A stretch of 64,000 nucleotides of DNA from JABCZS01 sp041660525 (GCA_041660525.1 JBAZWD010000005.1:100511-164510); one strand, 5' to 3'; shown: positions 46,660 through 56,816, counted from the first letter of the stretch. The notes: generated by a model from the letters alone, not told the origin. Made by a program: numbers and translations.

Positions 46660-47259
46660 CTATGTAACTACGGTTCGACCATTTAATGCTTGGACTAAAG
46701 TGTTTCCATCCACATATTCTAATTCCCCACCCATCGGTACACCGTGTGCAATACGACTCACGGTAATACCGGAAGGCTTAATTAATTGTGCAATATAATG
46801 CGCTGTTGCGCCGCCTTCAACTGTAGTGTTGGTGGCTAATATTACTTCTTTAATGGGACATATTTGGAGGCGCTTTAATAATAAATCAAGGCCAATATCA
46901 TCAGGACCTATGCCATCGAGTGGTGATAAATGACCTTTGAGAACAAAATAATAACCACGGTATTGACCAGATTGTTCGATGGCTAAAACATCTGCGGGGG
47001 ATTCAACAATGCATAATTGACTTTCATCACGTTTGGGATTGCTGCAAATAAGACAAATATTAACTTCGCTAAGCATGCGACATGAATCACAAAATCCGAC
47101 TTGTTCTATTGCTTTTAATAAAGCCTGACTTAAATTGCGACCGCCATTTTGATCGCGTTCTAACAAATAAAAAGCCATACGCTGTGCTGATTTAGCCCCT
47201 ACGCCGGGTAAGCAACGTAGGGATTGTATCAGTTGTTGAATCAGCGGGCTTAAACTCAT
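46660..47259 (-). CDS. recR: Recombination mediator RecR
   Basis: 199 residues. Helix-hairpin-helix LRCLPGVGAKSAQRMAF, zinc finger CDSCRMLSEVNICLIC, then a Toprim domain (CIVESPADVLAIEQSG). Works with RecO and RecF in loading RecA at gaps. 2 bp after ybaB, in the conserved dnaX-ybaB-recR order. Confidence 0.98.
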   Translation of the reverse strand: MSLSPLIQQLIQSLRCLPGVGAKSAQRMAFYLLERDQNGGRNLSQALLKAIEQVGFCDSCRMLSEVNICLICSNPKRDESQLCIVESPADVLAIEQSGQYRGYYFVLKGHLSPLDGIGPDDIGLDLLLKRLQICPIKEVILATNTTVEGGATAHYIAQLIKPSGITVSRIAHGVPMGGELEYVDGNTLVQALNGRTVVT

Positions 47260-47261
47260 TA

Positions 47262-47654
47262 TTATCTGTTTTCACCACCAAAAGGCAACATTTCCGGCGG
47301 TAAATTTAAACCGCTCATTAAACCGGTCATTTTTTCACGCGAAGCTGTTTCTACTTTACGTACAGCATCATTCACCGCTGCAGCAATTAAATCTTCAATC
47401 ATGCCTTTATCCACTGTGCCGCTACCTTCTTCACTACCGACTTCTTCCTCTTTAGTAGGATCTTTAAGACCTAATAAACTCGGTGCAACAAAAACGCGCA
47501 TCACATCATGGCGACCATTCATTTTAATTTTAACCAAACCACCACCGGCTTGACCGACGACTGTTAGCGCAACAATTTCTTCTTGTGCTTTTTGAATATT
47601 GGCTTGCATTTTTTGCGCTTGCTGCATAATTTTTTGAAAATCAGGATCACTCAT
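47262..47654 (-). CDS. YbaB/EbfC nucleoid-associated protein
   Basis: 130 residues, about 20 longer than E. coli YbaB because of an acidic insert (KEEEVGSEEGSGTVDKG) in the middle. The helical start (IMQQAQKMQANIQKAQEE) and MLPFGGEN end are conserved. Binds DNA as a dimer. Located between dnaX and recR, as usual. Confidence 0.95.
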   Translation of the reverse strand: MSDPDFQKIMQQAQKMQANIQKAQEEIVALTVVGQAGGGLVKIKMNGRHDVMRVFVAPSLLGLKDPTKEEEVGSEEGSGTVDKGMIEDLIAAAVNDAVRKVETASREKMTGLMSGLNLPPEMLPFGGENR

Positions 47655-47721
47655 GTTCTATTCCTCTTTACTGGGTTGACATTTAAGAAGGTTAACTTAA
47701 AATAAGCTTCGCGTCAAGCAT

Positions 47722-49248
47722 TTAGCGGGCAATAATACTGTCATTAATAATGCTTGCGCCCAAACTCGCCATCATCGCTTGCACTTGTGGGTCAGTCTTA
47801 ATGCCTTCTTCGGCTTGCGTTTGCGCCTGCGCTTGTTTTTGCGCTTGCGCTAATGCCGGTGTCTCTTCGCCTGTTTCTTCTAAATTAATTTTAACATTTA
47901 TTTTACGGCCATAATAAGTGCTCACCGCGTCACACAAACGTTGTGTTGAAGACGTATTCAATAAAGGTGCATGTTGTGGCGCTAAGGCTAATTGAATCAA
48001 ATGTTCTTCTTGGGAAATTAATACGCAATGAGAAGCGAGTGCCATTGCAAGTCCTGATAAACCTAAATTTGGTGCAATATCGGCCCATGAATGTGCTGTT
48101 GCTTTTTTCTCAAGTGTTGCGGTTGGTTCAATTTTATTTTTCACGACTTGTTCAATCTTACGTTCCGCGACTGGCTCGCGGGAACCCGTGCTTACGGGAG
48201 TAAATGCTAACATGCGCAGCAAAATCATTTCTAAACCTAATTGCTGATTCGCAACCCACGGTAAATCACGTCGACCATTCACTGCAATTTGATAAAACAA
48301 TTGAATATCTTGCGCAGAAAAATAATCTGCAAATGGTTTTAATTCTGCATGTTCTGCAGCGCGCGCTGATACTAATTGCATGACCGCAATATGATGCAAG
48401 GCCTGAATTAATTCATCTAAAATAACTTGCGGCTGCTCACCTTGAATTGTTGTTAACAGTAGATCACCTTGTTGATCCTTTAATGCTTGTAAAATATGTA
48501 ACACAATTTGTGGATCAATATGGCCTAATAATTCACGCACCTGCGCAACATTCACTTGGCCTGCACCATAAGCAATGGCTTGATCCAATAAACTTAAAGA
48601 ATCACGCATACTGCCTTGCGCAGCAAATGCTAATAAATCTAAAGCCATGGGTTCAAAGGTAATTTTTTCTTGCGTTAAAATATGCGCCAATTGTCTGCTA
48701 ATTGTTTCTACCGACATATTTTTTAAATGAAAATGTAAACAACGTGATAAAACCGTCATCGGCAAACGATCAGGATCGGTTGTTGCTAATAAAAATTTAA
48801 CATGTTCGGGTGGTTCTTCTAAGGTTTTTAACAGCGCATTAAAACTGTGCGTCGATAACATGTGCACTTCATCGATTAAATAAATTTTAAAACGACCACG
48901 CGTAGGCGCATAAGCCACATTTTCGAGTAAATCACGTGTTTGTTCTACTTTGGTGCGTGAAGCTGCATCAACTTCAATTAAATCGACAAATTTGCCATCA
49001 CGAATATCCATACAGGCACTGCATGTGCCGCAAGGCTTAGAAGTAATGCCGGTTTCACAATTAAGACTTTTAGCTAAAATACGTGCAATCGTTGTTTTAC
49101 CTACGCCGCGCGTGCCGGTAAATAAATACGCATGATGTAATTGCTGATTATCCAGTGCATTGACCAGTGCGCGCAAAACATGATTTTGCCCGACCATTTC
49201 GGTAAAATTTTGTGGACGCCATTTTCGGGCTAAGACTTGGTAACTCAT
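47722..49248 (-). CDS. dnaX: DNA polymerase III subunit gamma/tau
   Basis: 508 residues. Clamp-loader ATPase: Walker A GTRGVGKTT, zinc module with four cysteines between CETG and CSAC, and DEVHMLS. The C-terminal tau region is Gln/Ala-rich (AQAQKQAQAQTQAEE). Shorter than E. coli tau. Next to ffs, as in other gammaproteobacteria. Confidence 0.98.
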   Translation of the reverse strand: MSYQVLARKWRPQNFTEMVGQNHVLRALVNALDNQQLHHAYLFTGTRGVGKTTIARILAKSLNCETGITSKPCGTCSACMDIRDGKFVDLIEVDAASRTKVEQTRDLLENVAYAPTRGRFKIYLIDEVHMLSTHSFNALLKTLEEPPEHVKFLLATTDPDRLPMTVLSRCLHFHLKNMSVETISRQLAHILTQEKITFEPMALDLLAFAAQGSMRDSLSLLDQAIAYGAGQVNVAQVRELLGHIDPQIVLHILQALKDQQGDLLLTTIQGEQPQVILDELIQALHHIAVMQLVSARAAEHAELKPFADYFSAQDIQLFYQIAVNGRRDLPWVANQQLGLEMILLRMLAFTPVSTGSREPVAERKIEQVVKNKIEPTATLEKKATAHSWADIAPNLGLSGLAMALASHCVLISQEEHLIQLALAPQHAPLLNTSSTQRLCDAVSTYYGRKINVKINLEETGEETPALAQAQKQAQAQTQAEEGIKTDPQVQAMMASLGASIINDSIIAR

Positions 49249-49283
49249 GGGAATGATTATAACAGGATGAGAAAATATAGAAA

Positions 49284-49391
49284 GCGGCTCTTTATCGCCA
49301 CACCGAACACCCGATCAGCTGCGACTGCTGCTTCCTTCCGGATCTGACAGGGTTAACAGCCTAACGTCGCACGGGGACCAAAAAGAACCGC
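49284..49391 (-). ncRNA. ffs: 4.5S / SRP RNA
   Basis: Minus strand contains the conserved apical loop TCCGGAAGGAAGCAGC and closes with a terminal helix GCGGTTCTTT/AAAGAGCCGC (one G:U pair). About 108 nt, the size of a bacterial small SRP RNA. Lies just upstream of dnaX. Confidence 0.95.
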
Positions 49392-49555
49392 AGGGAACAG
49401 AATAACATAAATTTTATTAAAAACCCAACATCCGTAGGGGCGAAAAATCTTTCGCCCTCTGGTATTCGAATCATTAGTGATTCATAAATATAGTTGTATT
49501 TTAAATTTATATGATTTAAAATAGCTGCTATTATCATTATGCAGGGATGAAATAA

Positions 49556-49854
49556 ATGGCACACGCACTTTTTGACACATTAGAATATGTTAAACTATTA
49601 AGACAAGTTAATTTTATGAGCAGCATCAAGCTGAAGGATTAAGTAAGGCACAAATGATGGCATCACAATCCCTACTCACGCATACTGCCACGCAGAATGA
49701 TTTGATTGCCATGACTGCTAATTTGCGCAATGAAATGCATCAACTCCGTGATGACTTACGTAAAGATATACATCAGCTATTTATTAATAATGTGATCATT
49801 AACTTAACTTTTATGGGCATTATATTAGGCGCAATGGCTTATATGTTAAATTAA
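49556..49854 (+). pseudogene. DUF1640-like coiled-coil membrane protein with a frameshift
   Basis: Starts MAHALFDTLEYVKLLRQVNF in one frame; the natural continuation EQHQAEGLSKAQMMASQSLL is in another frame from 49618 and runs to the stop at 49854. The whole (LFDTLEYVKLL, a helix, a coiled coil RNEMHQLRDDLRKDIHQL and a C-terminal span) has the architecture of DUF1640/CCDC90-type proteins. One base appears lost in the T-run at 49612-49615. The downstream frame alone would give 66 residues from ATG 49654. True decay or sequence error. Confidence 0.72.
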
Positions 49855-49861
49855 GTGATAG

Positions 49862-50836
49862 ATGAACACTCATACTGGTATTTTATTAATTAACCTCGGC
49901 ACACCCAGCGCATCAGATGCTGCGAGTGTAAAGCGTTATTTAGACGAATTTTTAACTGATCCAAAAGTTATTGATATTCCCAATCCTTGGCGCACATTAT
50001 TAGTGCGCGGTTTAATTACGCCTTTTCGTGCAAAAAAATCTGCACATGCTTACCAACAAATTTGGACAAAAGATGGCTCCCCACTTTTGGTGAATAGTTT
50101 AGCTTTAAAAGAATCTTTAAAATTAGATTGCCCTGTCAGCTTAGGGATGAATTATGGTGAACCAAGCATCAAAAGTGCTTTAGAGGAATTAAAAGATTGC
50201 GATAAACTAATTGTTGTTCCTTTATTTCCGCAATATTCTTCTGCTGTTACAGAATCTATTTTAGAAAAAGTAAAATCATTAACATCAAAGCCTTTAGAAA
50301 TTATCAAAGATTTTTATAATGATGAACATTACATTCAAGCGATGACCAACAAAATTCAAGAAACATTAACTCAAAAACAACCCGAATATTTATTATTCAG
50401 TTATCACGGTTTACCGATGCGGCAATTGTATAAAACATCGGGGGATATTTGTAAAAGTTGCATTAACAACCCCTGCCCAGCCATTCAAGAAAAAAATCGC
50501 GATTGTTATCGCGCCCAATGTTATGAAACTTCACGGCTTATCACTGAAAAATTAGCTTTAGATGAAACCAAAACGCTAACGTGTTTTCAATCTCGCTTAG
50601 GACGTTTAACTTGGACAGGTCCATACACAGAAAAAATATTACAAGATTTAGCATTTCTAGGCATTAAAAACATCGCCATCACCTGCCCTTCCTTTGTCAC
50701 TGACTGCTTGGAAACATTAGAAGAAATCGGCATTCGTGCAAAACAAACTTGGCTTGATTATGGTGGTGAAGAATTAACCTTGATTCCGGCGTTAAATGAA
50801 GATGGTTCTTGGTTACAAGCTATAGTATCTCGATAA
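49862..50836 (+). CDS. hemH: Ferrochelatase with internal cysteine cluster
   Basis: 324 residues; inserts Fe2+ into protoporphyrin IX, last step of haem synthesis. Catalytic SYHGLP and the GGEELTLIPALNED end are present. Cys197, 200, 205, 215 and 220 lie in an insertion (CKSCINNPC ... CYRAQC), as in ferrochelatases known to hold an internal [2Fe-2S] cluster. The 3' end overlaps uvrB by 17 bp, convergent. Confidence 0.95.
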   Translation: MNTHTGILLINLGTPSASDAASVKRYLDEFLTDPKVIDIPNPWRTLLVRGLITPFRAKKSAHAYQQIWTKDGSPLLVNSLALKESLKLDCPVSLGMNYGEPSIKSALEELKDCDKLIVVPLFPQYSSAVTESILEKVKSLTSKPLEIIKDFYNDEHYIQAMTNKIQETLTQKQPEYLLFSYHGLPMRQLYKTSGDICKSCINNPCPAIQEKNRDCYRAQCYETSRLITEKLALDETKTLTCFQSRLGRLTWTGPYTEKILQDLAFLGIKNIAITCPSFVTDCLETLEEIGIRAKQTWLDYGGEELTLIPALNEDGSWLQAIVSR

Positions 50837-52820
50837 ACTCTTCTTTCACTTTCAAAATCTCATCACGCAATTTTGCAGCTTCTTCGAATTCTAAATTCTG
50901 CGCATGTTTTTGCATTTTATCTTCGAGTTCTTTTATTTTCTTATTGAGTTCTTTAGTATTCATTTTTGAATAATCATAAGAATATTCGAGTTTATTTTTA
51001 TCTTTTGAAACAGAAAAACGTGCGCCTTCCATGACGTCATGTATGGCTTTTTCTATAGTTTTGGGTGTGATGCCATTAGCTATATTATGTGCAATTTGTT
51101 TTTCACGACGTCTGTCCGTTTCATCAATCGCGGCGCGCATGGATTTGGTCATTGTGTCTGCGTATAAAATAACTTTGCCATGAATGTGGCGTGCAGCGCG
51201 TCCTATCGTTTGAATTAAAGAGCGCTCGGATCGCAAAAATCCTTCTTTGTCTGCATCTAAAATAGCGACCAAGGACACTTCAGGTAAATCTAAACCTTCA
51301 CGTAATAAGTTGATCCCCACTAATACATCGAATTTTCCTAAACGTAAATCGCGCAAAATTTCCATGCGCTCAATCGTATCAATATCCGAATGCAAATAAC
51401 GGACCCGCACATGATGTTCAGCAAGGTATTCCGTTAAATCTTCCGCCATCCGTTTGGTTAATGTGGTGACAAGTACGCGTTCATTTTTTTCAATACGTAA
51501 ACGCGCTTCTGAGAGTAAATCATCGACTTGCGATTTAATCGGTCTAATTTCTATTTCTGGATCAATCAATCCTGTCGGGCGCACCACTTGTTCAGCAATC
51601 GCATCAGTGTGTTCAAATTCATACGGGCCTGGCGTTGCAGAAACATAAATAGTTTGTGGTGAGCGTTGTTCAAACTCATCGAATTTCATCGGGCGATTAT
51701 CAAGTGCCGAAAGTAAGCGAAATCCATATTCCACCAACGTTTCTTTGCGCGCGCGATCGCCTTTATACATCGCGCCTAATTGTGGAACGGTGACATGCGA
51801 TTCATCAATCACTAATAAGGCATTTTTAGGTAAATAATCAAATAAAGTCGGTGGCGCTTCACCGGGTGCATTGCCCGATAAATAGCGTGAATAATTTTCA
51901 ATGCCGTTACAATAACCCAATTGTAAAATCATTTCCAAATCAAATTGTGTGCGCTGCTCTATGCGTTGTGCTTCTACCAATTTATTTTGTTCATTTAAAA
52001 TTTTCAAACGTTGTTTTAATTCAATGCGAATATCATCAACTGCTTTAAGTAGCGTTTCACGCGGCGTAACATAATGCGTTTTAGGATAAATCGTTACGCG
52101 CGGCACACGATGCAAGATCTCGCCGGTGAGTGGATCAAAGAAACTGAGCTGTTCAATTTCATCATCAAATAATTCGATGCGAACAGCTTCTTTATCAGAT
52201 TCCGCAGGAAACACATCAATCACATCCCCATGCACGCGATAAGTAGCACGCACCAGCGCCACATCATTACGCGCATATTGCAATTGCGCTAAACGTTTTA
52301 ATAAAAAACGTTGATCAACTTTATCGCCCCTATCCAAATGCAACACCATGCTCAAATAAGCTTGCGGATCGCCCAAACCATAAATCGCTGAAACACTCGC
52401 CACTATCACAACATCGGGGCGCTCTAATAAAGCTTTGGTCGCAGACAAACGCATTTGTTCAATATGCTCATTAATCGAAGAATCTTTTGCGATATACGTA
52501 TCCGACGCAGGCACATACGCTTCAGGTTGATAGTAATCGTAATAAGAAACAAAATATTCCACAGCATTATTCGGGAAAAATTCTTTCATCTCACCATACA
52601 ATTGCGCCGCCAAAGTTTTATTGGGCGCCAAAATCAAGGTGGGACGTTGAATGGTTTGAATGACATGGGCAATCGTAAAAGTTTTCCCAGATCCAGTCAC
52701 CCCTAATAAAATTTGTTTAGCCAAACCATCAGTTAAGCCTTCAGTTAACGTCTTAATCGCTTGAACTTGATCGCCCGCGGGCTGGAATTTGGATTGGAGC
52801 TGAAAGGTTTGATTACTCAT
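50820..52820 (-). CDS. uvrB: Excinuclease ABC subunit B
   Basis: 666 residues from ATG 52820 (MSNQTFQLQSKF); a start at 52847 adds nine unlikely residues. Walker A GVTGSGKT, the DNA-clamping beta-hairpin YYDYYQPEAYVP, helicase motifs including GINLLREGLDLPEVSLV, and a C-terminal UVR domain (EELEDKMQKHAQNLEFEEAAKLRDEI). Handles DNA handover from UvrA and verification of damage. Confidence 0.98.
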   Translation of the reverse strand: MSNQTFQLQSKFQPAGDQVQAIKTLTEGLTDGLAKQILLGVTGSGKTFTIAHVIQTIQRPTLILAPNKTLAAQLYGEMKEFFPNNAVEYFVSYYDYYQPEAYVPASDTYIAKDSSINEHIEQMRLSATKALLERPDVVIVASVSAIYGLGDPQAYLSMVLHLDRGDKVDQRFLLKRLAQLQYARNDVALVRATYRVHGDVIDVFPAESDKEAVRIELFDDEIEQLSFFDPLTGEILHRVPRVTIYPKTHYVTPRETLLKAVDDIRIELKQRLKILNEQNKLVEAQRIEQRTQFDLEMILQLGYCNGIENYSRYLSGNAPGEAPPTLFDYLPKNALLVIDESHVTVPQLGAMYKGDRARKETLVEYGFRLLSALDNRPMKFDEFEQRSPQTIYVSATPGPYEFEHTDAIAEQVVRPTGLIDPEIEIRPIKSQVDDLLSEARLRIEKNERVLVTTLTKRMAEDLTEYLAEHHVRVRYLHSDIDTIERMEILRDLRLGKFDVLVGINLLREGLDLPEVSLVAILDADKEGFLRSERSLIQTIGRAARHIHGKVILYADTMTKSMRAAIDETDRRREKQIAHNIANGITPKTIEKAIHDVMEGARFSVSKDKNKLEYSYDYSKMNTKELNKKIKELEDKMQKHAQNLEFEEAAKLRDEILKVKEEFIEIL

Positions 52821-52949
52821 GGGCTTATTATCTAATAAAAAACACACTTCCGCTACTTTATGCTCACTAATCTTACAGTAATAGGGTTAGGCATGGGTGC
52901 GCTAGCACTTTTTCTTAAACCTTACTAAGCTATATTCCCGCTTTTCTTG

Positions 52950-52981
52950 TATAATAGCCCGATATTTAATTGTTAAAGGAG
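52950..52981 (+). promoter_or_regulatory. -10 box and RBS of the aspartate aminotransferase gene
   Basis: TATAAT at 52950-52955 and AAAGGAG at 52975-52981, seven bases before the ATG at 52989. No good -35 is visible. Confidence 0.5.
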
Positions 52982-52988
52982 TTTTGCT

Positions 52989-54170
52989 ATGTCTATACAG
53001 TTGGCTGATCGAACTTTGCGCGTTAAACCTTCCGCAACCTTAGCCGTTGCCGCTAAAGCCGCCCAAATGCGTGCTCAAGGTGTGGATATGATAGATTTAG
53101 GATTAGGTGAGCCTGATTTTGATACGCCAGATATTGCCAAAGATGCTGCGATTAAAGCCATACAAGACGGCTTTACTAAATACACGCCCGTTGATGGTAT
53201 TCCAGAATTAAAGCAAGCGATTATTGCTAAATTTGCGCGCGATAATAAGCTCACTTATACGCCGAAACAAATTTTGGTCTCTGTTGGCGCAAAACACAGT
53301 TTATATAATTTAACCCAGGCCTTATTAAATTCTGGCGATGAAGTGATAGTGGCCGCACCTTATTGGGTATCTTATCCAGAGTTTGCGCGTCTTGCAGATG
53401 CCGAGCCTGTGTTTATTGATGCCGATATTAAACAAGATTTTAAAATTACACCCAAACAATTAGCGGGTGCAATTACGCCTAAGACTAAATTGCTATTTTT
53501 GAATAGTCCTTCGAATCCTACAGGTGTGACTTATACATTGGCTGAATTAAAAGCTTTGGGCGAAGTGTTAAAAGAACATCCGCATATTATTATTGCCAGT
53601 GATGATATCTATGAGCATATTTTCTGGGGCGATGAGCCTTTTGCGAATATTTTAAATGCATGTCCTGAACTTTATGATCGCACCGTAATTATTAATGGCA
53701 TGTCAAAAGCCTATTGCATGACGGGTTGGCGTATTGGTTATGCAGCAGGTCCTGAAGTGTTAATTCAAGCGATGAATAAGATTCAATCACAAAGTACTTC
53801 TAATCCTTGTGCAATTGCACAAAAGGCTTCTGTGGCTGCGCTGAATATGGATCAAAGTCTGATTCAAGATATGGTGAAAATATTTAAAGAACGTCATGAT
53901 TATATTGTTGATGCCTTGAATAAAATTCCTGGATTTACTTGCGTGCCTGGGCAAGGTGCTTTTTATGCATTTTTTCATGCGCAGGATTTTATTAATCAAC
54001 ATCACATGAAAGATGATGTGGAATTGGCAAATTATTTAATTGAAAAAGCACACGTGGCCTTAGTGCCAGGGAGCGCTTTTGGAATGCCTGGGTATTTACG
54101 TTTGTCTTATGCAACGAGTATGGATAATTTGCGAGAAGCAATTAAACGTTTAAGTGCTGCTGGACAATAA
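52989..54170 (+). CDS. Class I aspartate/aromatic aminotransferase
   Basis: 393 residues, fold-type I PLP enzyme of the subgroup I-gamma/AspC-AatA type: LGLGEPDFDTPD, NSPSNPTG, SDDIYEHI and the PLP lysine in INGMSKAYCMTGWRIGY. Interconverts aspartate and oxaloacetate with glutamate; some relatives act on prephenate. Followed 54 bp downstream by tRNA-Asn. Confidence 0.94.
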   Translation: MSIQLADRTLRVKPSATLAVAAKAAQMRAQGVDMIDLGLGEPDFDTPDIAKDAAIKAIQDGFTKYTPVDGIPELKQAIIAKFARDNKLTYTPKQILVSVGAKHSLYNLTQALLNSGDEVIVAAPYWVSYPEFARLADAEPVFIDADIKQDFKITPKQLAGAITPKTKLLFLNSPSNPTGVTYTLAELKALGEVLKEHPHIIIASDDIYEHIFWGDEPFANILNACPELYDRTVIINGMSKAYCMTGWRIGYAAGPEVLIQAMNKIQSQSTSNPCAIAQKASVAALNMDQSLIQDMVKIFKERHDYIVDALNKIPGFTCVPGQGAFYAFFHAQDFINQHHMKDDVELANYLIEKAHVALVPGSAFGMPGYLRLSYATSMDNLREAIKRLSAAGQ

Positions 54171-54224
54171 ATCCCTCTTTACAAAAGGGCCGTAGACGTA
54201 CTATCATTAGCCCTTTCCAGCTAT

Positions 54225-54299
<75 letters not shown>

Positions 54300-54306
54300 A
54301 TACTTC

Positions 54307-55344
54307 TTAAGCTTTTCTCAATTTAGAAATATCGTTCTCTTTCCCTGCCCCCAATTTAATGACGATATAAAACACCAAAGATATAGCCACTAAGAAAAAC
54401 CATAAATCATACTCTGGCCATAAGAATGCAGCCCAAGCAAAAGGTGCTAGCCAAAGTATATTGAGCATTAAAGTTCGCAGGACCACAGCTTGATGACTTC
54501 CTAAGCGCACCATGGCGTGATGATAAGCAAATGTACAGTGAGTTTCATCATAAGCATGCCCTTTTAACAAACGCACAATTAAGGTGTAACTCATATCCGC
54601 AATCGGTAATGCCAATAAAATAAGCCAGCTTATTAAAGGAATCATATTATCTCGCGCGGTATAGGCCATTAAAGCCGCAAAGAAAAATCCTAAAAACCCA
54701 CTGCAAACATCACCCATAAATACTTTAGCAGGCTGCCAATTCCAGCATAAAAAAGCCACCATACTGCTGGCCAAAACAAAGAGCAACCAACTCAAACTTA
54801 AAAAGCCCAGTAAGTAAGTCATGGCCACTAGATTAAGACTGACAAATACAGTTTCCGTCCCTGCTTGTCCATCGAGGCCATCGATAAAATTATATAAATT
54901 GATCAACCAAATCATGCCAAAAAATGCCAAGATATGACCCAACCAACCCAAATAAAAAACATGATTTAAAATATAAAACTCTGGAAATCCACCGATTTGA
55001 TATAATACTATGCCCACAGCAAGGGCTTGTATGACTAAACGTATTTTAGGATCGACATGTTGATGATCATCTACAAATCCTATTCCTGCGACCAATAAAC
55101 CACCTAGCAATAAGCCATGCGCAAACGCATTCGAAAAATAAACATCACCGAAACTTAAAGCACAAATAGCAATTAAACACAGTATGACTATCGCAACACC
55201 CACACCCCGTGGAATTGAACGGGTATGCGTACCTCTTAAATGCGGCGCTTGCATTAAATAGCGCTTGGCATAATTATTACTTAAATAAACCATTACATAG
55301 GTATAAATAAAAGTAAAAACAAAAGTCAGTAATAGATAAATCAT
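54307..55344 (-). CDS. WecA/MraY-type glycosyl-phosphate transferase (GT4)
   Basis: 345 residues with about ten spans. Motifs: GFVDDHQHVDPKIRL (Mg-binding Asp pair), NLYNFIDGLDG, FMGDVCSGFLGF and a late histidine-rich HCTFAYHH. Transfers an amino-sugar phosphate from a UDP-sugar to undecaprenyl phosphate, starting O-antigen or similar glycan assembly. The variant His motif points to WbpL/WbcO-type rather than MraY. Start overlaps the lysS stop (ATGA). Confidence 0.88.
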   Translation of the reverse strand: MIYLLLTFVFTFIYTYVMVYLSNNYAKRYLMQAPHLRGTHTRSIPRGVGVAIVILCLIAICALSFGDVYFSNAFAHGLLLGGLLVAGIGFVDDHQHVDPKIRLVIQALAVGIVLYQIGGFPEFYILNHVFYLGWLGHILAFFGMIWLINLYNFIDGLDGQAGTETVFVSLNLVAMTYLLGFLSLSWLLFVLASSMVAFLCWNWQPAKVFMGDVCSGFLGFFFAALMAYTARDNMIPLISWLILLALPIADMSYTLIVRLLKGHAYDETHCTFAYHHAMVRLGSHQAVVLRTLMLNILWLAPFAWAAFLWPEYDLWFFLVAISLVFYIVIKLGAGKENDISKLRKA

Positions 55345-56816
55345 TCCACGCTGCGCATATGAGGAAATAATAAAACATCGCGAATCGACATGGCATCCGT
55401 CAAAAACATAACCAGTCGATCGATGCCCACACCCACGCCTGCTGTCGGCGGCATGCCGTATTCAAGCGCAGTAATAAAGTCTTGATCAAAAGACATCGCT
55501 TCTTCATCACCATTGGCTTTTAATTCGGATTGCGCGCGGAAAATACGGGCTTGTTCTTGCGCATCATTTAACTCAGAAAAACCATTAGCTAATTCACGGC
55601 CCGCAATAAATAATTCAAAGCGATCGGTGATAAATGGGTTTTCATCATTCGGACGCGCAAGTGGTGAAACTTCTGCCGGATATTCAGTGATAAAAGTAGG
55701 TTCAAATAAATAAGGCTCAACCGTTTTTTCAAAGATCTCAATTTGTACTTTGCCTAAACCATAATGTTTTTCAATGGGAATAGACAAACGTTGTGCTAAG
55801 GCACGTGCAGATTCGAGGGTAGCAAGTTCGGAGTGTTTTACATCCGGATTGCGTTCTACGATAGAATCTACAACGCTGATACGTTTAAAAGGCACACTTA
55901 AATCATAAGTTTTTTCTTGATACACTATCTGCAGTGTGCCTAAAGTATTTTGCGCGGCATAACGAATAAAGTTTTCCGTCATCTCCATCGCTTCAATATA
56001 AGTGGCATACGCTTGATACCATTCGATCATCGTGAATTCTGGATTATGGCGCGTGGATACGCCCTCGTTTCTAAAATTACGATTAATTTCATAAACTTTT
56101 TCAAAGCCGCCAACGACTAAACGTTTTAAATATAACTCTGGCGCGATGCGCAAAAATAAATTCATATCCAGCGCATTGTGATGCGTCACAAAAGGTTTTG
56201 CAGCAGCGCCACCTGCGATGGCTTGCATCATGGGTGTTTCAACTTCTGTAAATCCTTCCCCGCTCATAAAATCACGAATATTTTTTAAAATTTGAGAACG
56301 GGCTTTAAAAACTTTCCGTGTGTCTTCATTACAAATTAAATCTAAATAACGTTGCCGCGCACGCGCTTCATGATCAACAAGACCATGAAATTTATCCGGC
56401 ATGGGATGTAAAGATTTTGCAAGTAAGCGAATATTTGTAGCTTTTACCGATAATTCATTGGTTTTAGTTTTAAATAAATGCCCTTCTACCCCAATAATAT
56501 CGCCTAAATCCCAAGTTTTAAATTGCTCATACAAATCTTGCGGCAAAGTTTCTTGTTTAATATAAAGCTGCATTTGTCCTGACATATCTTGAATATGCAC
56601 AAAACTGGCTTTACCCATCATACGTCTAGTCATGATGCGACCAGCAAGTTTAACCGCTACAGGATGTGATTCAAAAAACGCTGCATCTTTTTCTTGGTAT
56701 GCATCATGTAAGTCTTGCGCTAAGTGTTCACGCTTAAAATCATTAGGATAAGCTTGCCCTTGTGCGCGCAATTGCGCTAATTTGGCGATGCGATCCGTGC
56801 TTTGATCATGTTCCAT
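55341..56816 (-). CDS. lysS: Lysyl-tRNA synthetase, class II
   Basis: 491 residues from ATG 56816 (MEHDQSTDRIAKL), which has AGAAGG before it; an in-frame start at 56849 would extend further into pssA. OB-fold anticodon domain with GRIMTRRMMGKASFVHIQD, class II motif 2 FRNEGVSTRHNPEFTMIEWY and motif 3 GVGIGIDRLVM. Charges tRNA-Lys. Confidence 0.97.
   Translation of the reverse strand: MEHDQSTDRIAKLAQLRAQGQAYPNDFKREHLAQDLHDAYQEKDAAFFESHPVAVKLAGRIMTRRMMGKASFVHIQDMSGQMQLYIKQETLPQDLYEQFKTWDLGDIIGVEGHLFKTKTNELSVKATNIRLLAKSLHPMPDKFHGLVDHEARARQRYLDLICNEDTRKVFKARSQILKNIRDFMSGEGFTEVETPMMQAIAGGAAAKPFVTHHNALDMNLFLRIAPELYLKRLVVGGFEKVYEINRNFRNEGVSTRHNPEFTMIEWYQAYATYIEAMEMTENFIRYAAQNTLGTLQIVYQEKTYDLSVPFKRISVVDSIVERNPDVKHSELATLESARALAQRLSIPIEKHYGLGKVQIEIFEKTVEPYLFEPTFITEYPAEVSPLARPNDENPFITDRFELFIAGRELANGFSELNDAQEQARIFRAQSELKANGDEEAMSFDQDFITALEYGMPPTAGVGVGIDRLVMFLTDAMSIRDVLLFPHMRSVE

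Noticed and set aside
48095..48120. Possible programmed frameshift in dnaX at a run of six A on the coding strand
   Set aside because: The zero frame reads GAG-AAA-AAA-GCA, so the A_AAA_AAG heptamer of E. coli dnaX is not in phase, and the -1 frame does not stop soon after.
51851..52706. Short plus-strand frames opposite uvrB
   Set aside because: Antisense to a conserved gene, no coding signs of their own.
54184..54216. Hairpin AAAGGGC/GCCCTTT between the aminotransferase gene and tRNA-Asn as a terminator
   Set aside because: The loop is 19 bases and no T-run follows; too weak to call.
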